Source of the DNA: Halobacterium sp. KA-4
GTDB taxonomy: Archaea > Halobacteriota > Halobacteria > Halobacteriales > Halobacteriaceae
NCBI RefSeq assembly: GCF_021028995.1
Contig: NZ_JAJJZG010000013.1
Location: forward strand, 1 to 64,000
DNA length: 64,000 nucleotides
Direction: 5' to 3'
The notes under the pieces were generated by a model. That model was not told the origin of the DNA and searched no databases. It was given only the letters and a program-made list of their open reading frames with translations. Below are positions 7,721 to 15,187 of this stretch, in pieces; positions within the stretch are counted from its first letter, which is position 1, and each line of letters starts with the position of its first letter. The position numbers were made by a program, and so were the translations under genes.

Positions 7721-8194
7721 TCACTCCGGCGCGTCTTCCGTCTCTTCGATATACCGTTCAACCACTTCTTCCGACACCGCTCCCGTCGTTCCCACGTAGT
7801 ACCCACCCTTCCAGAATCCACCACCCCAGACATACGACTCTCGAATTTCGGGATACCGTTCCAGCAAGTGCTTACCCGAATACGACTTGAATTGCCGAGC
7901 GATGTCTGCTGGACTGTGCTTCGGGTCTGTCTGCACGAACAGGTGTACGTGGTCGTCCGCGATCTCCAACGCCAGAATCTCGTGTCCGAAGTGGTCGGCA
8001 GTCTCACCAAACAACTCTCGCACATCGGCCTCCACTACATCCAGAACCGGGTGGCGATGCTGAGCGAGATTTCCGATCCCGCGAGGTACGCAAATCTTCG
8101 ATTTGCGTTACTTCGGGCACCAGACGAAGTGATACTTGCAGGAACTAACCGAATGTGCATGACTACGGTACTCTTCCATCCTGAATCCTTTCAT
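7721..8194 (-). pseudogene. tnpA: TnpA (Y1 HUH transposase), interrupted by an in-frame stop
   Basis: The frame begins at 8194 (MKGFRMEEYRSHAHSVSSCK) and reads VWCPK up to a TAA (8108-8110). It continues in the same frame to 7721 with RHPVLDVVEADVRELF, the HUH motif HVHLF and the C-terminal half with the likely catalytic tyrosine region (YVGTTG/ERYIEE). Family members read straight from CPKY to RHPVL, so about 17 extra codons are present at the break. They start with a 21-bp perfect inverted repeat (8088-8108). Unless the stop is bypassed, the protein is made only from an internal GTG (8035) and lacks its N-terminus. Confidence 0.8.
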
Positions 8195-8223
8195 TTATGA
8201 TAGGCTGGAACGATTGTCAACGT

Positions 8224-9528
8224 ATGGGTGAAGAAGCCACGAAGACGATTCAGACGCGCCTTCACGTAGCGTCTGGTGAACGGTCGTGGCTTCACGACGC
8301 CCGCCTTGCCGCACGCGAAATTTTCAACGACACCATCCGCCTCACACAACACGGGTACACGCGTACCGAGATCCAGCGGGAGGTTGACCGCGACGACTTC
8401 CTTCGCAACAACAAGTGCGCGGTTGTCGGCAAAGCCCTCCAAACATGGGACTCCTACCAGTCACTCAAAGAGTGGTGGGAGAACCAAGATGATCCTGATG
8501 GCGGCAAGCCGACGCCGCCGAGTACGGACAAATCGGGTGCGTATCCGCTCGTGATGGCGCATACGGAAGGCTATCGCCTCACCGTGGACGACGGCACAGA
8601 CCGCGTCCAGTTCCGAATCAGCCCGAAACCCTACAAGAAGGTCACAGGCCACCTGCGCGGTGAGCCGGACGCGATGGACGAACTTCGTGACGCTCTCACG
8701 TCGGATGAGGTGGATGTGGGGCAGGCCGAACTCCTGTACCGAGATGGCGTGTACTCCCTACACGTCACGGTTACACGCGAGTTCGACGTGCCCGAACCCA
8801 ACACCGCCGAGACAGTGGTCGGCGTGGACATCAACGAGCGCAACGTGGCTCTCACTGCCCTCGACCGTGAGACGATGCGGACGAAGGGCACGCTCGTCCT
8901 CGATTATGGGCGAGTCAAGCAGGAACGCCAACGCTACCACACGATCACGAAACGCTGTCAGGAACACGGGAAGACGAGCATCCACCACAGACTCGGTGAC
9001 AAGGAAGATCGATTTACCGAGTGGGTGTTGCATCGGCTTTCCCGTGCTGTCGTGGAGTTCGCAGCACAGTTCTCGGATCCGGTTATCGTGTTCGAGGACA
9101 TGGAGGGGATCCGCGAGGAAATCAAGTACGGGACGTATATGAACCGCCGGTTGCACAAACTGCCGTTCCACAAGTTCGAGAAATTTGTCTCGTATAAGGC
9201 GACGTGGCGGGAACTTCCGACAGATACGGTGGACGCGTACTACAACTCGAAGACGTGTTCGTGCTGTGGTGAGCGTGGGGATCGGCAGGGGCGGCGGTTC
9301 CGGTGTCCGAACGACGAGTGTGGCGTGGTGCAGGATCACGCTGACCGGAATGCGTCAGTGAATATCGCGTGGCGCGAGACGGCGAAACTCGACGGTAACG
9401 AATCGAATTACCGGACTCACAAAACCCAGCCGCAGGTGCGGTTGGTGCGTCTGTCCGGGTCGGGGCGTGTAAGCCGCCCACCCTCATCCCGCTCGCTTGC
9501 CGAGCAGGGAGTGCTAACCCACGGCTGA
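8224..9528 (+). CDS. tnpB: TnpB, IS200/IS605-family RNA-guided nuclease, partner of the broken tnpA
   Basis: This TnpB of about 434 residues starts from the ATG of MGEEATKTIQTRL; an upstream ATG at 8197 would add nine residues. RuvC motifs are complete: Asp in VVGVDINERN, Glu in VIVFEDMEGI and Asp in DHADRNASVNIAW, with a zinc ribbon CSCC...CPNDEC. The N-terminal domain belongs to the same subfamily as the fragment at 16000-16605 (IFNDTIRLTQHGYT and VNEIFRLDDEGHAW). It is divergent from the disrupted tnpA. The sequence after the stop (9529-9566) would carry the 3' end of its guide RNA. Confidence 0.93.
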   Translation: MGEEATKTIQTRLHVASGERSWLHDARLAAREIFNDTIRLTQHGYTRTEIQREVDRDDFLRNNKCAVVGKALQTWDSYQSLKEWWENQDDPDGGKPTPPSTDKSGAYPLVMAHTEGYRLTVDDGTDRVQFRISPKPYKKVTGHLRGEPDAMDELRDALTSDEVDVGQAELLYRDGVYSLHVTVTREFDVPEPNTAETVVGVDINERNVALTALDRETMRTKGTLVLDYGRVKQERQRYHTITKRCQEHGKTSIHHRLGDKEDRFTEWVLHRLSRAVVEFAAQFSDPVIVFEDMEGIREEIKYGTYMNRRLHKLPFHKFEKFVSYKATWRELPTDTVDAYYNSKTCSCCGERGDRQGRRFRCPNDECGVVQDHADRNASVNIAWRETAKLDGNESNYRTHKTQPQVRLVRLSGSGRVSRPPSSRSLAEQGVLTHG

Positions 9529-9533
9529 GGGAA

Positions 9534-9701
9534 TTACAAAAGCCTCGGGCCACCGCGCCCGAGGCTGTTTACTTCGGCGACGATTCGTGAGGCGTGGCCG
9601 GGACTCCAATTGAGTTGGTCAGCAATCGTGCTAACACTCACTTCTGAATCGTCACTTTCTATGAGATATGATATTACTCGGAAATGACTCTTACCGATCA
9701 T
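9534..9701 (-). pseudogene. Winged-helix gene cut by the IS right end
   Basis: From an ATG at 9701 the minus strand reads MIGKSHFRVISYLIESDDSE and then VSVSTIADQLNWSPGHASR. This is a clear helix-turn-helix start of a type frequent in haloarchaea. After IVAEVNSLG the frame enters the IS hairpin and stops at 9534. The rest of the gene is not recognisable on the other side of the element. The protein was probably a regulator of about 100-250 residues; only the first 45 or so residues survive. Confidence 0.65.
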
Positions 9702-9991
9702 GTATTCCCAAATAACGCAAGTGATTTATAAAACTCTTTCGTAATTTGAGGATAAATATAATATAACTAACTACCATAATATCCGATATGATCAATAAAC
9801 ATCTATTCAACCGATAGTTGAGAGCACAATTTCATTAGTGAAATTTCACCAGAGCTAGTACCAGACACCCCACCACCGTTTCAGCAATTCCCGACAACCT
9901 CAATGCTGGCTTCTGCCTGCTCGTGGCGGCTGCTAGGGCTCGTATCCTTGTAGTCAATGAGATTATTTCAATCGGCGACGCCGACCGCCAT
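9702..9991. other. AT-rich intergenic stretch
   Basis: The stretch is much richer in A and T than its surroundings (for example 9720-9800) and has no convincing frame. It may hold promoters for the winged-helix remnant on the minus strand. I see no structured RNA in it. Confidence 0.5.
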
Positions 9992-10264
9992 TCAGCCGTC
10001 CTCTGTGAACGCAGGGTCTTCCTCGTGGCCGGCGAGGTCGTGCGTTTCGAGGCCATCACCACCCATCGGAGCCTGCAGGTCGGCATCTTCGAACGCGCCG
10101 TAGCGCTGTCGGACAACCTCAACGGTGAGGGCACCGTTCTCGTTGACGTTCCAGCGGAGCTTGTCGCCAGCCTCGATGTCGAGCCGCCGACGGAGCGACG
10201 CTGGAATCGTAACCATTCCCTGGTCACTGACTTGGGTTTCCACGGGTGGTTCTTCAGCTGCCAT
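9992..10264 (-). CDS. AbrB/MazE-type DNA-binding protein
   Basis: The 90-residue protein starting MAAEEPPVETQVSDQGMVTI has a swapped-hairpin AbrB domain in its first 55 residues: the MVTIPASLRRRLDIEAGDKL block followed by LRWNVNENGALTVEVV. An acidic tail follows. An ATG at 10288 would add eight residues. Such proteins act as antitoxins or as regulators. The usual downstream PIN (VapC) toxin is missing; only 290 bases of non-coding sequence and the IS-cut gene follow. It may be an orphan antitoxin. Confidence 0.85.
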   Translation of the reverse strand: MAAEEPPVETQVSDQGMVTIPASLRRRLDIEAGDKLRWNVNENGALTVEVVRQRYGAFEDADLQAPMGGDGLETHDLAGHEEDPAFTEDG

Positions 10265-10543
10265 ACTCGCTAGTACAGACCCTTTCATGGTACATGTTGC
10301 GCCATATGTATTCCAGAAGGTGGACAGACACACTAGGATCACGCTGCTCTCGCCATCGCTAACCGATGACAGGCTAATGTTCGAATTCGTCTTTGTCCGG
10401 CAACATCTCAAGCGCTTCCTCCGCAGAGACGGCTTCAGAGGACTCCGTGTCGTCCTTGTCTCCAACCTCGGGAGCAGACATACAAAACAATACACAGTGT
10501 AGTCTGATGAACGTTCACCGACAGTATCGCGACGCTCGCATAC
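10265..10543. other. Stretch without a convincing gene
   Basis: This is the upstream region of the AbrB-type gene. Overlapping frames exist on both strands, but none looks like a protein. Confidence 0.4.
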
Positions 10544-10675
10544 TCAACTCGGATTTTTGTCGTGTTCGACGGCTTCGCCAAGCGTTGTCCACGTGTCCGT
10601 CTCGAGCGTGATACCAGCGTTGAGGCTCGCATTAATTCCCGTCTTTGTATTGTGGCCGACGGCGGTGTCAACCAT
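10544..10675 (-). CDS. 43-residue small protein (hypothetical)
   Basis: The frame runs from an ATG at 10675 (MVDTAVGHNTKTGINASLNA) through GITLETDTWTTLGEAVEHDK to a stop at 10544. The composition is protein-like. It follows directly on a degenerate tnpB right-end hairpin (10676-10712), so it may be a gene trimmed by an insertion. No family is recognised. Confidence 0.4.
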   Translation of the reverse strand: MVDTAVGHNTKTGINASLNAGITLETDTWTTLGEAVEHDKNPS

Positions 10676-10712
10676 GACATCCTCCGCGTGAGTCGAGGAG
10701 GATATCAAGTCG
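10676..10712 (+). repeat. Degenerate IS200/IS605 right-end hairpin
   Basis: TGACATCCTCC, a decayed stem and AGGATATCAAG follow the layout of the right ends at 673, 12172 and 18046. No tnpB coding remains next to it. It is a footprint of a lost element. Confidence 0.55.
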
Positions 10713-10735
10713 CCTGCTGGAGGTGTGTGGGGCGG

Positions 10736-11182
10736 CTACTTGGTCCAGAAGCCATGTTGGCGGGCTTCGATGTCTGCGAGCGCCAGCGAGAGGACATCAC
10801 GCCAGTCGATGGGGTGTGTTGTATCGTCGCCGGGTGTTGGTGCGTCTGGGCCTGGATGGATGTGGTCGCGGGTATTGTAATTGGACGGGTGTCTGTCCCA
10901 TCGGTGATCGAATGCGGTTGTCTCGTGGGCTTCGTGGTAGTGCAGCGAGAAATCCCCGTTTTCGAACCAGACAATCTCAAGACGAGCACGTCGAACGCGT
11001 TCCGGGTAGAATCGGTGGTCGTACCGACAGACCAATCGTTCGGGAGCGAACGCTGGTTGGTCCTCAATCTTGGTGAAGCGATCGTCCGTTGCGAGGCGTT
11101 CTCGGATGGCGTCCAGCCGGTCGAAATCAATCGGCCCACCAGAAAGCGAATCGGACGGCTCATTCTCCCGTCCGTCCGTCAT
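10736..11182 (-). CDS. Partner protein of winged-helix module A (TumE-like, putative toxin)
   Basis: This 148-residue acidic protein has the core LEIVWFENGDFSLHYHEAHE followed by FDHRWDRHPSNYNTRDHIHP. The partner at 19797-20234 shares it closely (RWF..GDFSFHY, CRWDRHPNTHNTRIHFH). The RWDxHPxxxxxxxHxH pattern recalls the WDNAPHHP...HKH signature of TumE (DUF6516) toxins; this resemblance is by eye only. The start overlaps the stop of the winged-helix gene (ATGA at 11179-11182), so the two are translationally coupled. That gives antitoxin-first order, usual for toxin-antitoxin pairs. Confidence 0.7.
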   Translation of the reverse strand: MTDGRENEPSDSLSGGPIDFDRLDAIRERLATDDRFTKIEDQPAFAPERLVCRYDHRFYPERVRRARLEIVWFENGDFSLHYHEAHETTAFDHRWDRHPSNYNTRDHIHPGPDAPTPGDDTTHPIDWRDVLSLALADIEARQHGFWTK

Positions 11183-11754
11183 GCGACGGATTCGAGATCT
11201 GTAGCGTCGCTAGATTGAGTAGTAAGTGCTCGTTCAAGCAGTGAGATGCGACGGCGAGCAGTTTGCCATGCCGTGAGTTGCTCCCAGACGTCCTCGATGG
11301 CTTGGTCGGTCGCGGCTGCATACCGTGTGAGCGAGATCGCCGTTGGAGACTCAGCGTCGAATTCGCGTGCGAGTGCGGTTGCTCGTTCGGATTCGGATTC
11401 CAGCAAATCGAGTAACTCCTTGGATGTGTATTCGGTGCGTAGTGTCTGGACGCGCCGCCAATTCAGGTATTCTTGGTTCCGTTTGTACGTGGCTGGTGCG
11501 GTCGTCACTTGGGTGACGATACCCATCTGTTCGAACCAGTCCAAGTATTCACGTGCGGCATCAACACCATGCCCTGCACGGTCGGCGACTTCACTGGCGG
11601 TTGCTGGACTGTCGAGTCCGAGCACGGCATCGAAGAAATCATCGCGTGTTCGGTCACCACGGACGACGTCTTCTGGTGGGGTTAACTCGTCAAAATCCGG
11701 CGCTGCTTCGCGTTCGCTGGCATCAGCTTGCAAGTCCGAACGCGGGTCTTCCAT
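11179..11754 (-). CDS. Winged-helix regulator of module A (DUF7342-like)
   Basis: This protein of about 191 residues starts MEDPRSDLQADASEREAAPD; an ATG four codons upstream is also possible. The winged helix lies at roughly residues 40-110 (SEVADRAGHGVDAAREYLDW, then GIVTQ and TYKRNQEYLNW). A long C-terminal helical part follows, with LTAWQTARRRISLLERAL. Modules B, C and D share this layout: an N-terminal winged helix, YxR/Y..NP element, coiled C-terminus and a DW or AWQT helix. It probably binds its own promoter and the partner protein. Confidence 0.78.
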   Translation of the reverse strand: MEDPRSDLQADASEREAAPDFDELTPPEDVVRGDRTRDDFFDAVLGLDSPATASEVADRAGHGVDAAREYLDWFEQMGIVTQVTTAPATYKRNQEYLNWRRVQTLRTEYTSKELLDLLESESERATALAREFDAESPTAISLTRYAAATDQAIEDVWEQLTAWQTARRRISLLERALTTQSSDATDLESVA

Positions 11755-11984
11755 ACACCAACCCACAACCTAAAACGCTATAAACCTTGCTAGAGCGGAT
11801 TATTCCGTTTTCGATCAGCACCACGCTGCACTGGTCAGATCGCTTTCCGACGGGCAAACTCTCGTCTATACTAGTCGGACTCTGTCGTAACACAGCACTT
11901 GAAACCGCCCGGAGAGGTATCCTGGGGGGGCTCTAGACGCGTATTTTTGTAGTAACACCCGTCGGTGAGGCTACTATCTTGAAA
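11755..11984. other. Promoter region of module A and anonymous sequence
   Basis: An AT-rich stretch just above the start (about 11763-11790) would hold the promoter of module A. The rest has no convincing frame and runs into the 104-bp structured repeat. Confidence 0.4.
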
Positions 11985-12088
11985 CAGCGAGAGAATCCCG
12001 CCGTTCACGGCGTTAACGAGACGCGTTACGTCTCGTTCGCACACCAGAACGCAAAGCGTTCTGGGGACGGGCGTGAATCGCGTCACTT
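11985..12088 (+). repeat. 104-bp structured repeat, copy 1 (PATE-like)
   Basis: The stretch holds two nested palindromes, GAGACGCGTTACGTCTCG and CCAGAACGCAAAGCGTTCTGG. They lie between a left arm AATCCCGCCGTTCACGGCG and a right arm GACGGGCGTGAATCGCGTCA. A copy of equal length with a few base differences lies at 16608-16711. The form fits palindrome-associated transposable elements (PATEs), small non-autonomous relatives of tnpB elements known from haloarchaea. Confidence 0.8.
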
Positions 12089-12171
12089 GACTGCGCAAAC
12101 CACGAGCGACAGCACTCTGAATACCCAACACCAACCCGAACATTTAGCATACGAGAAAACGTACTGATTGA

Positions 12172-12400
12172 CATCCTCCTCCGCGTGAACGCGGAGGAAT
12201 CCCGAGCGGTGGGAGTTTCAGGTTTCCAGTCCCACCGAACCCCAACGCGGTGAGAATCCGTGCGGGGTTCGTGGACCGGGTGGGTGGGAGTGCTGGGAGT
12301 GCCAAGCCCCCGGTACTCCTATCCTCGGTCGTATTGGAACTCCCAGGGTTGTTTGTGCCTCAAGGGAGTCTCCCAGACGTCGACGGACTCGGAGTTACTT
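12172..12400 (-). pseudogene. tnpB: tnpB C-terminal remnant with right end
   Basis: On the minus strand, a decayed C-terminal TnpB tail (KVTPSPS, a stop, then NTTEDRSTGGLA, like the DRSTGWLAQP tail of the tnpB at 736) runs into a right-end hairpin ending in GGAGGATGTCAA (12172-12205). Only the last 60 or so codons remain, and the frame is broken. Confidence 0.65.
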
Positions 12401-12688
12401 TGTGGTGCTTGCAAGCAGTCCGGCACTGCACTGGTTCATTATAGGAACCAGCCGTTCACCAGACTGGTTCCGGATACTGTCGTCCGAGAGACAGCGTCTC
12501 TCGTGATCACGAAAATCAGGGATTTTCGAACGACCTCGTTATTGCGGGCGGACAGGCCGCCTCCGCAGGACGGGTCGGAATCCGCTCCGTTCCGACCAAT
12601 TCCTACTCTATAGTACGTCGGCCTGTCACTTAAACGCCACCATGTGAAACTCGGGAGTGGCGTTTCAACGGTGGACTGTTCCCAGAAG
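12401..12688. other. Stretch without a gene
   Basis: It has several short palindromes, such as GTCCGAGAGACAGCGTCTCTCG near 12481-12502 in part, but no frame. It is probably IS debris. Confidence 0.4.
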
Positions 12689-12737
12689 TGACGGCGCGTA
12701 TCCACGGCCTAAAGGCCGTGGTATTACGCCTGTTCAG
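12689..12737. repeat. 49-bp palindromic element, copy 2
   Basis: This near-identical copy of the element at 2159-2207 has inner stem CCACGGCC/GGCCGTGG. It lies immediately before a C-terminal tnpB fragment. A shared origin as an IS200/IS605 end is likely. Confidence 0.7.
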
Positions 12738-12742
12738 CCTAT

Positions 12743-13132
12743 AAGGCAGCGGAACACGGTATTCCTGTGGAATACGTACATCCGCACCACACGTCGAAAA
12801 CATGCCATGCGTGTCAACACGTTGGGTATCGACCGCATCAAGGCACGTTCAAATGTACGAACGAGGCGTGCTGGGTGTCGGAGTACCAAGCGGATCTGAA
12901 CGCAGCAGCGAACATTGCCAATCGGCTAAATCCGTGGGGAGAGAGCCTACCTTGGAAAACGGCAGGCGATGACTCGCCACAGAGCGGGGGCCAGTGGCAG
13001 GCCCACCAAGACACGTCACCGAGCGAGGGACTCCTGTCCGAGAGGCGGGCTTCCGATGACAAGGATTCGTCTAGCTCACCACCGGTGGGAGCGGGGGCGA
13101 ACCCGGAGACCGGTGACGCGCACACGTCTTGA
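12743..13132 (+). pseudogene. tnpB: tnpB C-terminal fragment
   Basis: The open frame KAAEHGIPVEYV, HPHHTSKTCHACQHVGYRP, FKCTNEACW, YQADLNAAANIANRL is the zinc ribbon and final RuvC Asp of a TnpB. A 70-residue variable tail follows. The N-terminal 300 residues, including the first two catalytic positions, are gone. This zinc ribbon (CHAC...CTNEAC) differs from those of the neighbouring copies, so it came from another subfamily. A right end follows at 13138-13203. Confidence 0.85.
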
Positions 13133-13137
13133 AACCT

Positions 13138-13203
13138 CAATCCCAGACAAGTTGGGTATTCCACCTGCGGTGGAAGCCCCGTCCTTCAGGGCGGGCGAGG
13201 ATG
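13138..13203 (+). ncRNA. Right-end omega-RNA 3' segment of the tnpB fragment
   Basis: The segment reads TTCCACCTGCGGTGGAAGCC, a GC stem round TTCA, then GGCGAGGATGTCACG. It matches the right end after the intact tnpB at 16795-18045 (CACCTGCGG...GGGGAGGATGTCACC). With the gene truncated, no guide RNA with its own TnpB is expected. It might still serve other TnpBs in trans. Confidence 0.55.
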
Positions 13204-13267
13204 TCACGTCCGCGTAATCTGGCCGCGTGGAGTGGTCTCGGATCGTACGAATATACCAGAAAGTCCG

Positions 13268-13408
13268 CTAAATATTCTTCATCCATCCAATCTCATTAGG
13301 CTGCTTTTCGAATCCTTCAGTCTCCAAAATATGTTCCATAGCTGGATGCGTGGCGTTATTTATACGCGGAGCAAGCGCAATACCACGGTAGTTCACGGCG
13401 ATATCCAT
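13268..13408 (-). CDS. 46-residue small protein (hypothetical)
   Basis: The frame MDIAVNYRGIALAPRINNAT, ending EGFEKQPNEIGWMKNI, has protein-like composition. An AT-rich TATA-like element lies about 30 bases above the ATG (around 13436-13445), giving a leaderless start. It is divergent from module B. It could also be the remnant end of a longer gene. Confidence 0.4.
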   Translation of the reverse strand: MDIAVNYRGIALAPRINNATHPAMEHILETEGFEKQPNEIGWMKNI

Positions 13409-13487
13409 GATTCGCCGCAGCCGGAGTAGTGGAATTATATCTAATCTAGTCCAAAGATATACGATACTGTGGGTGTTACGGGTATCT

Positions 13488-14033
13488 ATGACTGACGAAC
13501 AGCCCGACGTCTGGAGTGATGATCTGGACAGTGAGGATCGTGTTCGAAGGGTTGCAGACACGCTGACGCAGCCACGGAGTGCGTCCTGGGTTGCCGATCA
13601 AGCAGCGGTCAACTACAAGACTGCACGCAAATACCTCGAAAAGCTCGTCAGTGACGCCCGCCTCCAGACGACCGAGCGCGACCAGACGACACTGTATTAT
13701 CCAAATCCCCGGACGGAGTTCTTCGACGAACTCGATGAGCTGGTCAGCCAGTACACCAAAGACGAACTCACCGCGGAACTATCCGCGATGAGCGACCGGA
13801 TCGAAGACTGGCAAACGACCTACGATGTCGCGGACCCCGACGAGCTACGAACGACTATTGACGAGTCGTTGAGCGTCGCCGAGCGCCGCGAACGCGAGCA
13901 CGTCATCGATGACTGGGAGTACACCCAGCAGATGCGAATGTTGGTGCGGCACGCCATCCGCCTCTACGACGACCTCCAGCAGTTCACCGCGACGAACTCC
14001 CCGCAGCGAGCACAAGCCGCTGGGGACGAGTAG
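13488..14033 (+). CDS. Winged-helix regulator of module B (DUF7342-like)
   Basis: This 181-residue protein starts MTDEQPDVWSDDLDSEDRVR. The winged helix spans about residues 15-75 (LTQPRSASWVADQAAVNYKT, ARKYLEKLV, then LYYPNPRTEFF). A coiled, acidic C-terminal part follows (AMSDRIEDWQTTYDV, DDWEYTQQMRMLVRHAI). It is closely related to the regulator of module C (LTQPRSVQWV, NYQRRYF, RLLKHALELYDD). The next gene starts two bases after the stop. Promoter-like AT sequence (around 13436-13465) lies just upstream. Confidence 0.8.
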   Translation: MTDEQPDVWSDDLDSEDRVRRVADTLTQPRSASWVADQAAVNYKTARKYLEKLVSDARLQTTERDQTTLYYPNPRTEFFDELDELVSQYTKDELTAELSAMSDRIEDWQTTYDVADPDELRTTIDESLSVAERREREHVIDDWEYTQQMRMLVRHAIRLYDDLQQFTATNSPQRAQAAGDE

Positions 14034-14035
14034 CG

Positions 14036-14575
14036 ATGGCCGGCGACGAGTGGCCGGTCGCCTTCGATAGTGGGAGTCCACGAACCCGGAAAGGCATTCT
14101 CCGCCAGCTGAACGACCGCCTGAAACGGGAACCCGGCATCGAGTACACGCGCTTCGAACCCGGGACGATTGCCCCAACCGAACTCCGTGCCGCCGTGGAG
14201 CCGCCCCAACTCCTCGGGATGGAATACCCCGCACCAGTTGCCACACTGTCGATTCGATGGTCGCCACGACCTTCCGGGAACGACCACTTCGCTATCCAGT
14301 GGTTCGAGCGACCAGAGCAAGAGCGGACACCCTCTTCCGACGACGGCCGTAATTCGATACTTCCGGAGGGGTATACGGTGAGTTGTGGCTGGCATCAAGA
14401 CGACCACTGCAACGAACTTGGCGAGGCACACTTCCAGGAAGAATATCCGGCTGGGCGAACCGAACGGTACGGGGTGTCGTTCGGTGACCAGCATCCAGTG
14501 TGGGTTCTCAGTACGTGTCTGGCTGCACTGCCGGATCGACTCACTAGCTTTCGAGATCGTCTCAACACCCAGTAG
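14036..14575 (+). CDS. Partner protein of module B
   Basis: This 179-residue protein has LSIRWSPRP, HFAIQWFERPE, VSCGWHQDDHCNELGEAHFQ and QHPVWVLSTCLAALPDRL. The GWHQDDxxxxLGxxHFQxxY block is shared with the partner of module C. It aligns in position with the RWDRHPxxHNTRxHFH block of modules A and D, so all four appear to be one superfamily in two subfamilies. Three conserved polar residues (W, H, D) and a second His suggest an active site. The order is regulator first, partner second. Confidence 0.68.
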   Translation: MAGDEWPVAFDSGSPRTRKGILRQLNDRLKREPGIEYTRFEPGTIAPTELRAAVEPPQLLGMEYPAPVATLSIRWSPRPSGNDHFAIQWFERPEQERTPSSDDGRNSILPEGYTVSCGWHQDDHCNELGEAHFQEEYPAGRTERYGVSFGDQHPVWVLSTCLAALPDRLTSFRDRLNTQ

Positions 14576-14665
14576 CGGCCGGCTGTCGATGCGACGAATC
14601 AACTCTGGACCGGAAATTCACCAGTCTTAGCCAATTTTGACAGTCATGGGTTGCCGTGGACGGTA

Positions 14666-15178
14666 TCAGTCGTTAGTGATCGCGTGGTTTGGGACTGTGG
14701 GGTGGTCGTGTTCCCATATGAGTTCGTTGAGGATTGGGATGAGCTGGTTGAGGCGGTGTTCATAGACGTTGAGTGGGTGTGCGTCGAGGAATTCTGCGGA
14801 GGTTCGCTGTACGGTTTCGTTCTGGTAATCGATCTGGAAGTGGCAGTTTCCAAGATCCATGTGTGTGTCGTCTTGGTGCCATCCGAGCATGAGGTTGCGG
14901 TCCGGTTCTACCCACTGGATTTCGTAGAAGTCATAGTCTCGGTTTGGTGGGAAATCAAATGAGACGTGGAGTTCAACTTCAGTAACCGGGTGGGTGGTTC
15001 CAAGAAATGATTGCGTGTCGACGAGTGCTCGAACGCCGGCTTTGTTCCCTGATGACGTGTGATATCGGACTTGCTTGATTGGCGTGTCATCTCCAGCGGC
15101 TTGTGTCTGCAGATGCGTGTGGATTCGAGTGAGAAGCGTTCGCTTGTCGAGGTTCGCTCGGTTTGCAAGAAAGATCAT
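14666..15178 (-). CDS. Partner protein of module C
   Basis: This 170-residue protein starts MIFLANRANLDKRTLLTRIH. It has VELHVSFDFPPNRDYDFYEI, QWVEPDRNLMLGWHQDDTHM, DLGNCHFQIDY and AHPLNVYEHRLNQLIPILNE. It is a homologue of the module B partner. The two genes converge with about 90 bases between their stops, so read-through of one would give antisense to the other. Confidence 0.68.
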   Translation of the reverse strand: MIFLANRANLDKRTLLTRIHTHLQTQAAGDDTPIKQVRYHTSSGNKAGVRALVDTQSFLGTTHPVTEVELHVSFDFPPNRDYDFYEIQWVEPDRNLMLGWHQDDTHMDLGNCHFQIDYQNETVQRTSAEFLDAHPLNVYEHRLNQLIPILNELIWEHDHPTVPNHAITND

Positions 15179-15187
15179 GGAGGCGTG

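Larger units (their letters stand above)
7685..9566. mobile_element. IS200/IS605-family element with divergent tnpA and tnpB
   Basis: A subterminal hairpin (CCCGCCC-CACCGT-GGGCGGG, about 7689-7710) lies just past the 3' end of tnpA. A second hairpin (GCCTCGGGC/GCCCGAGGC, 9542-9565) lies just past tnpB. Between them are divergently read tnpA (disrupted) and tnpB (intact), the IS605 layout. The right end falls inside a winged-helix reading frame (9534-9701), which dates the insertion after that gene. Exact ends are not fixed, because this family makes no target duplication. Confidence 0.7.

Noticed and set aside
10562-11218. 218-residue plus-strand frame
   Set aside because: It is antisense to module A. 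The minus-strand genes have the protein-like sequence and the coupled starts.
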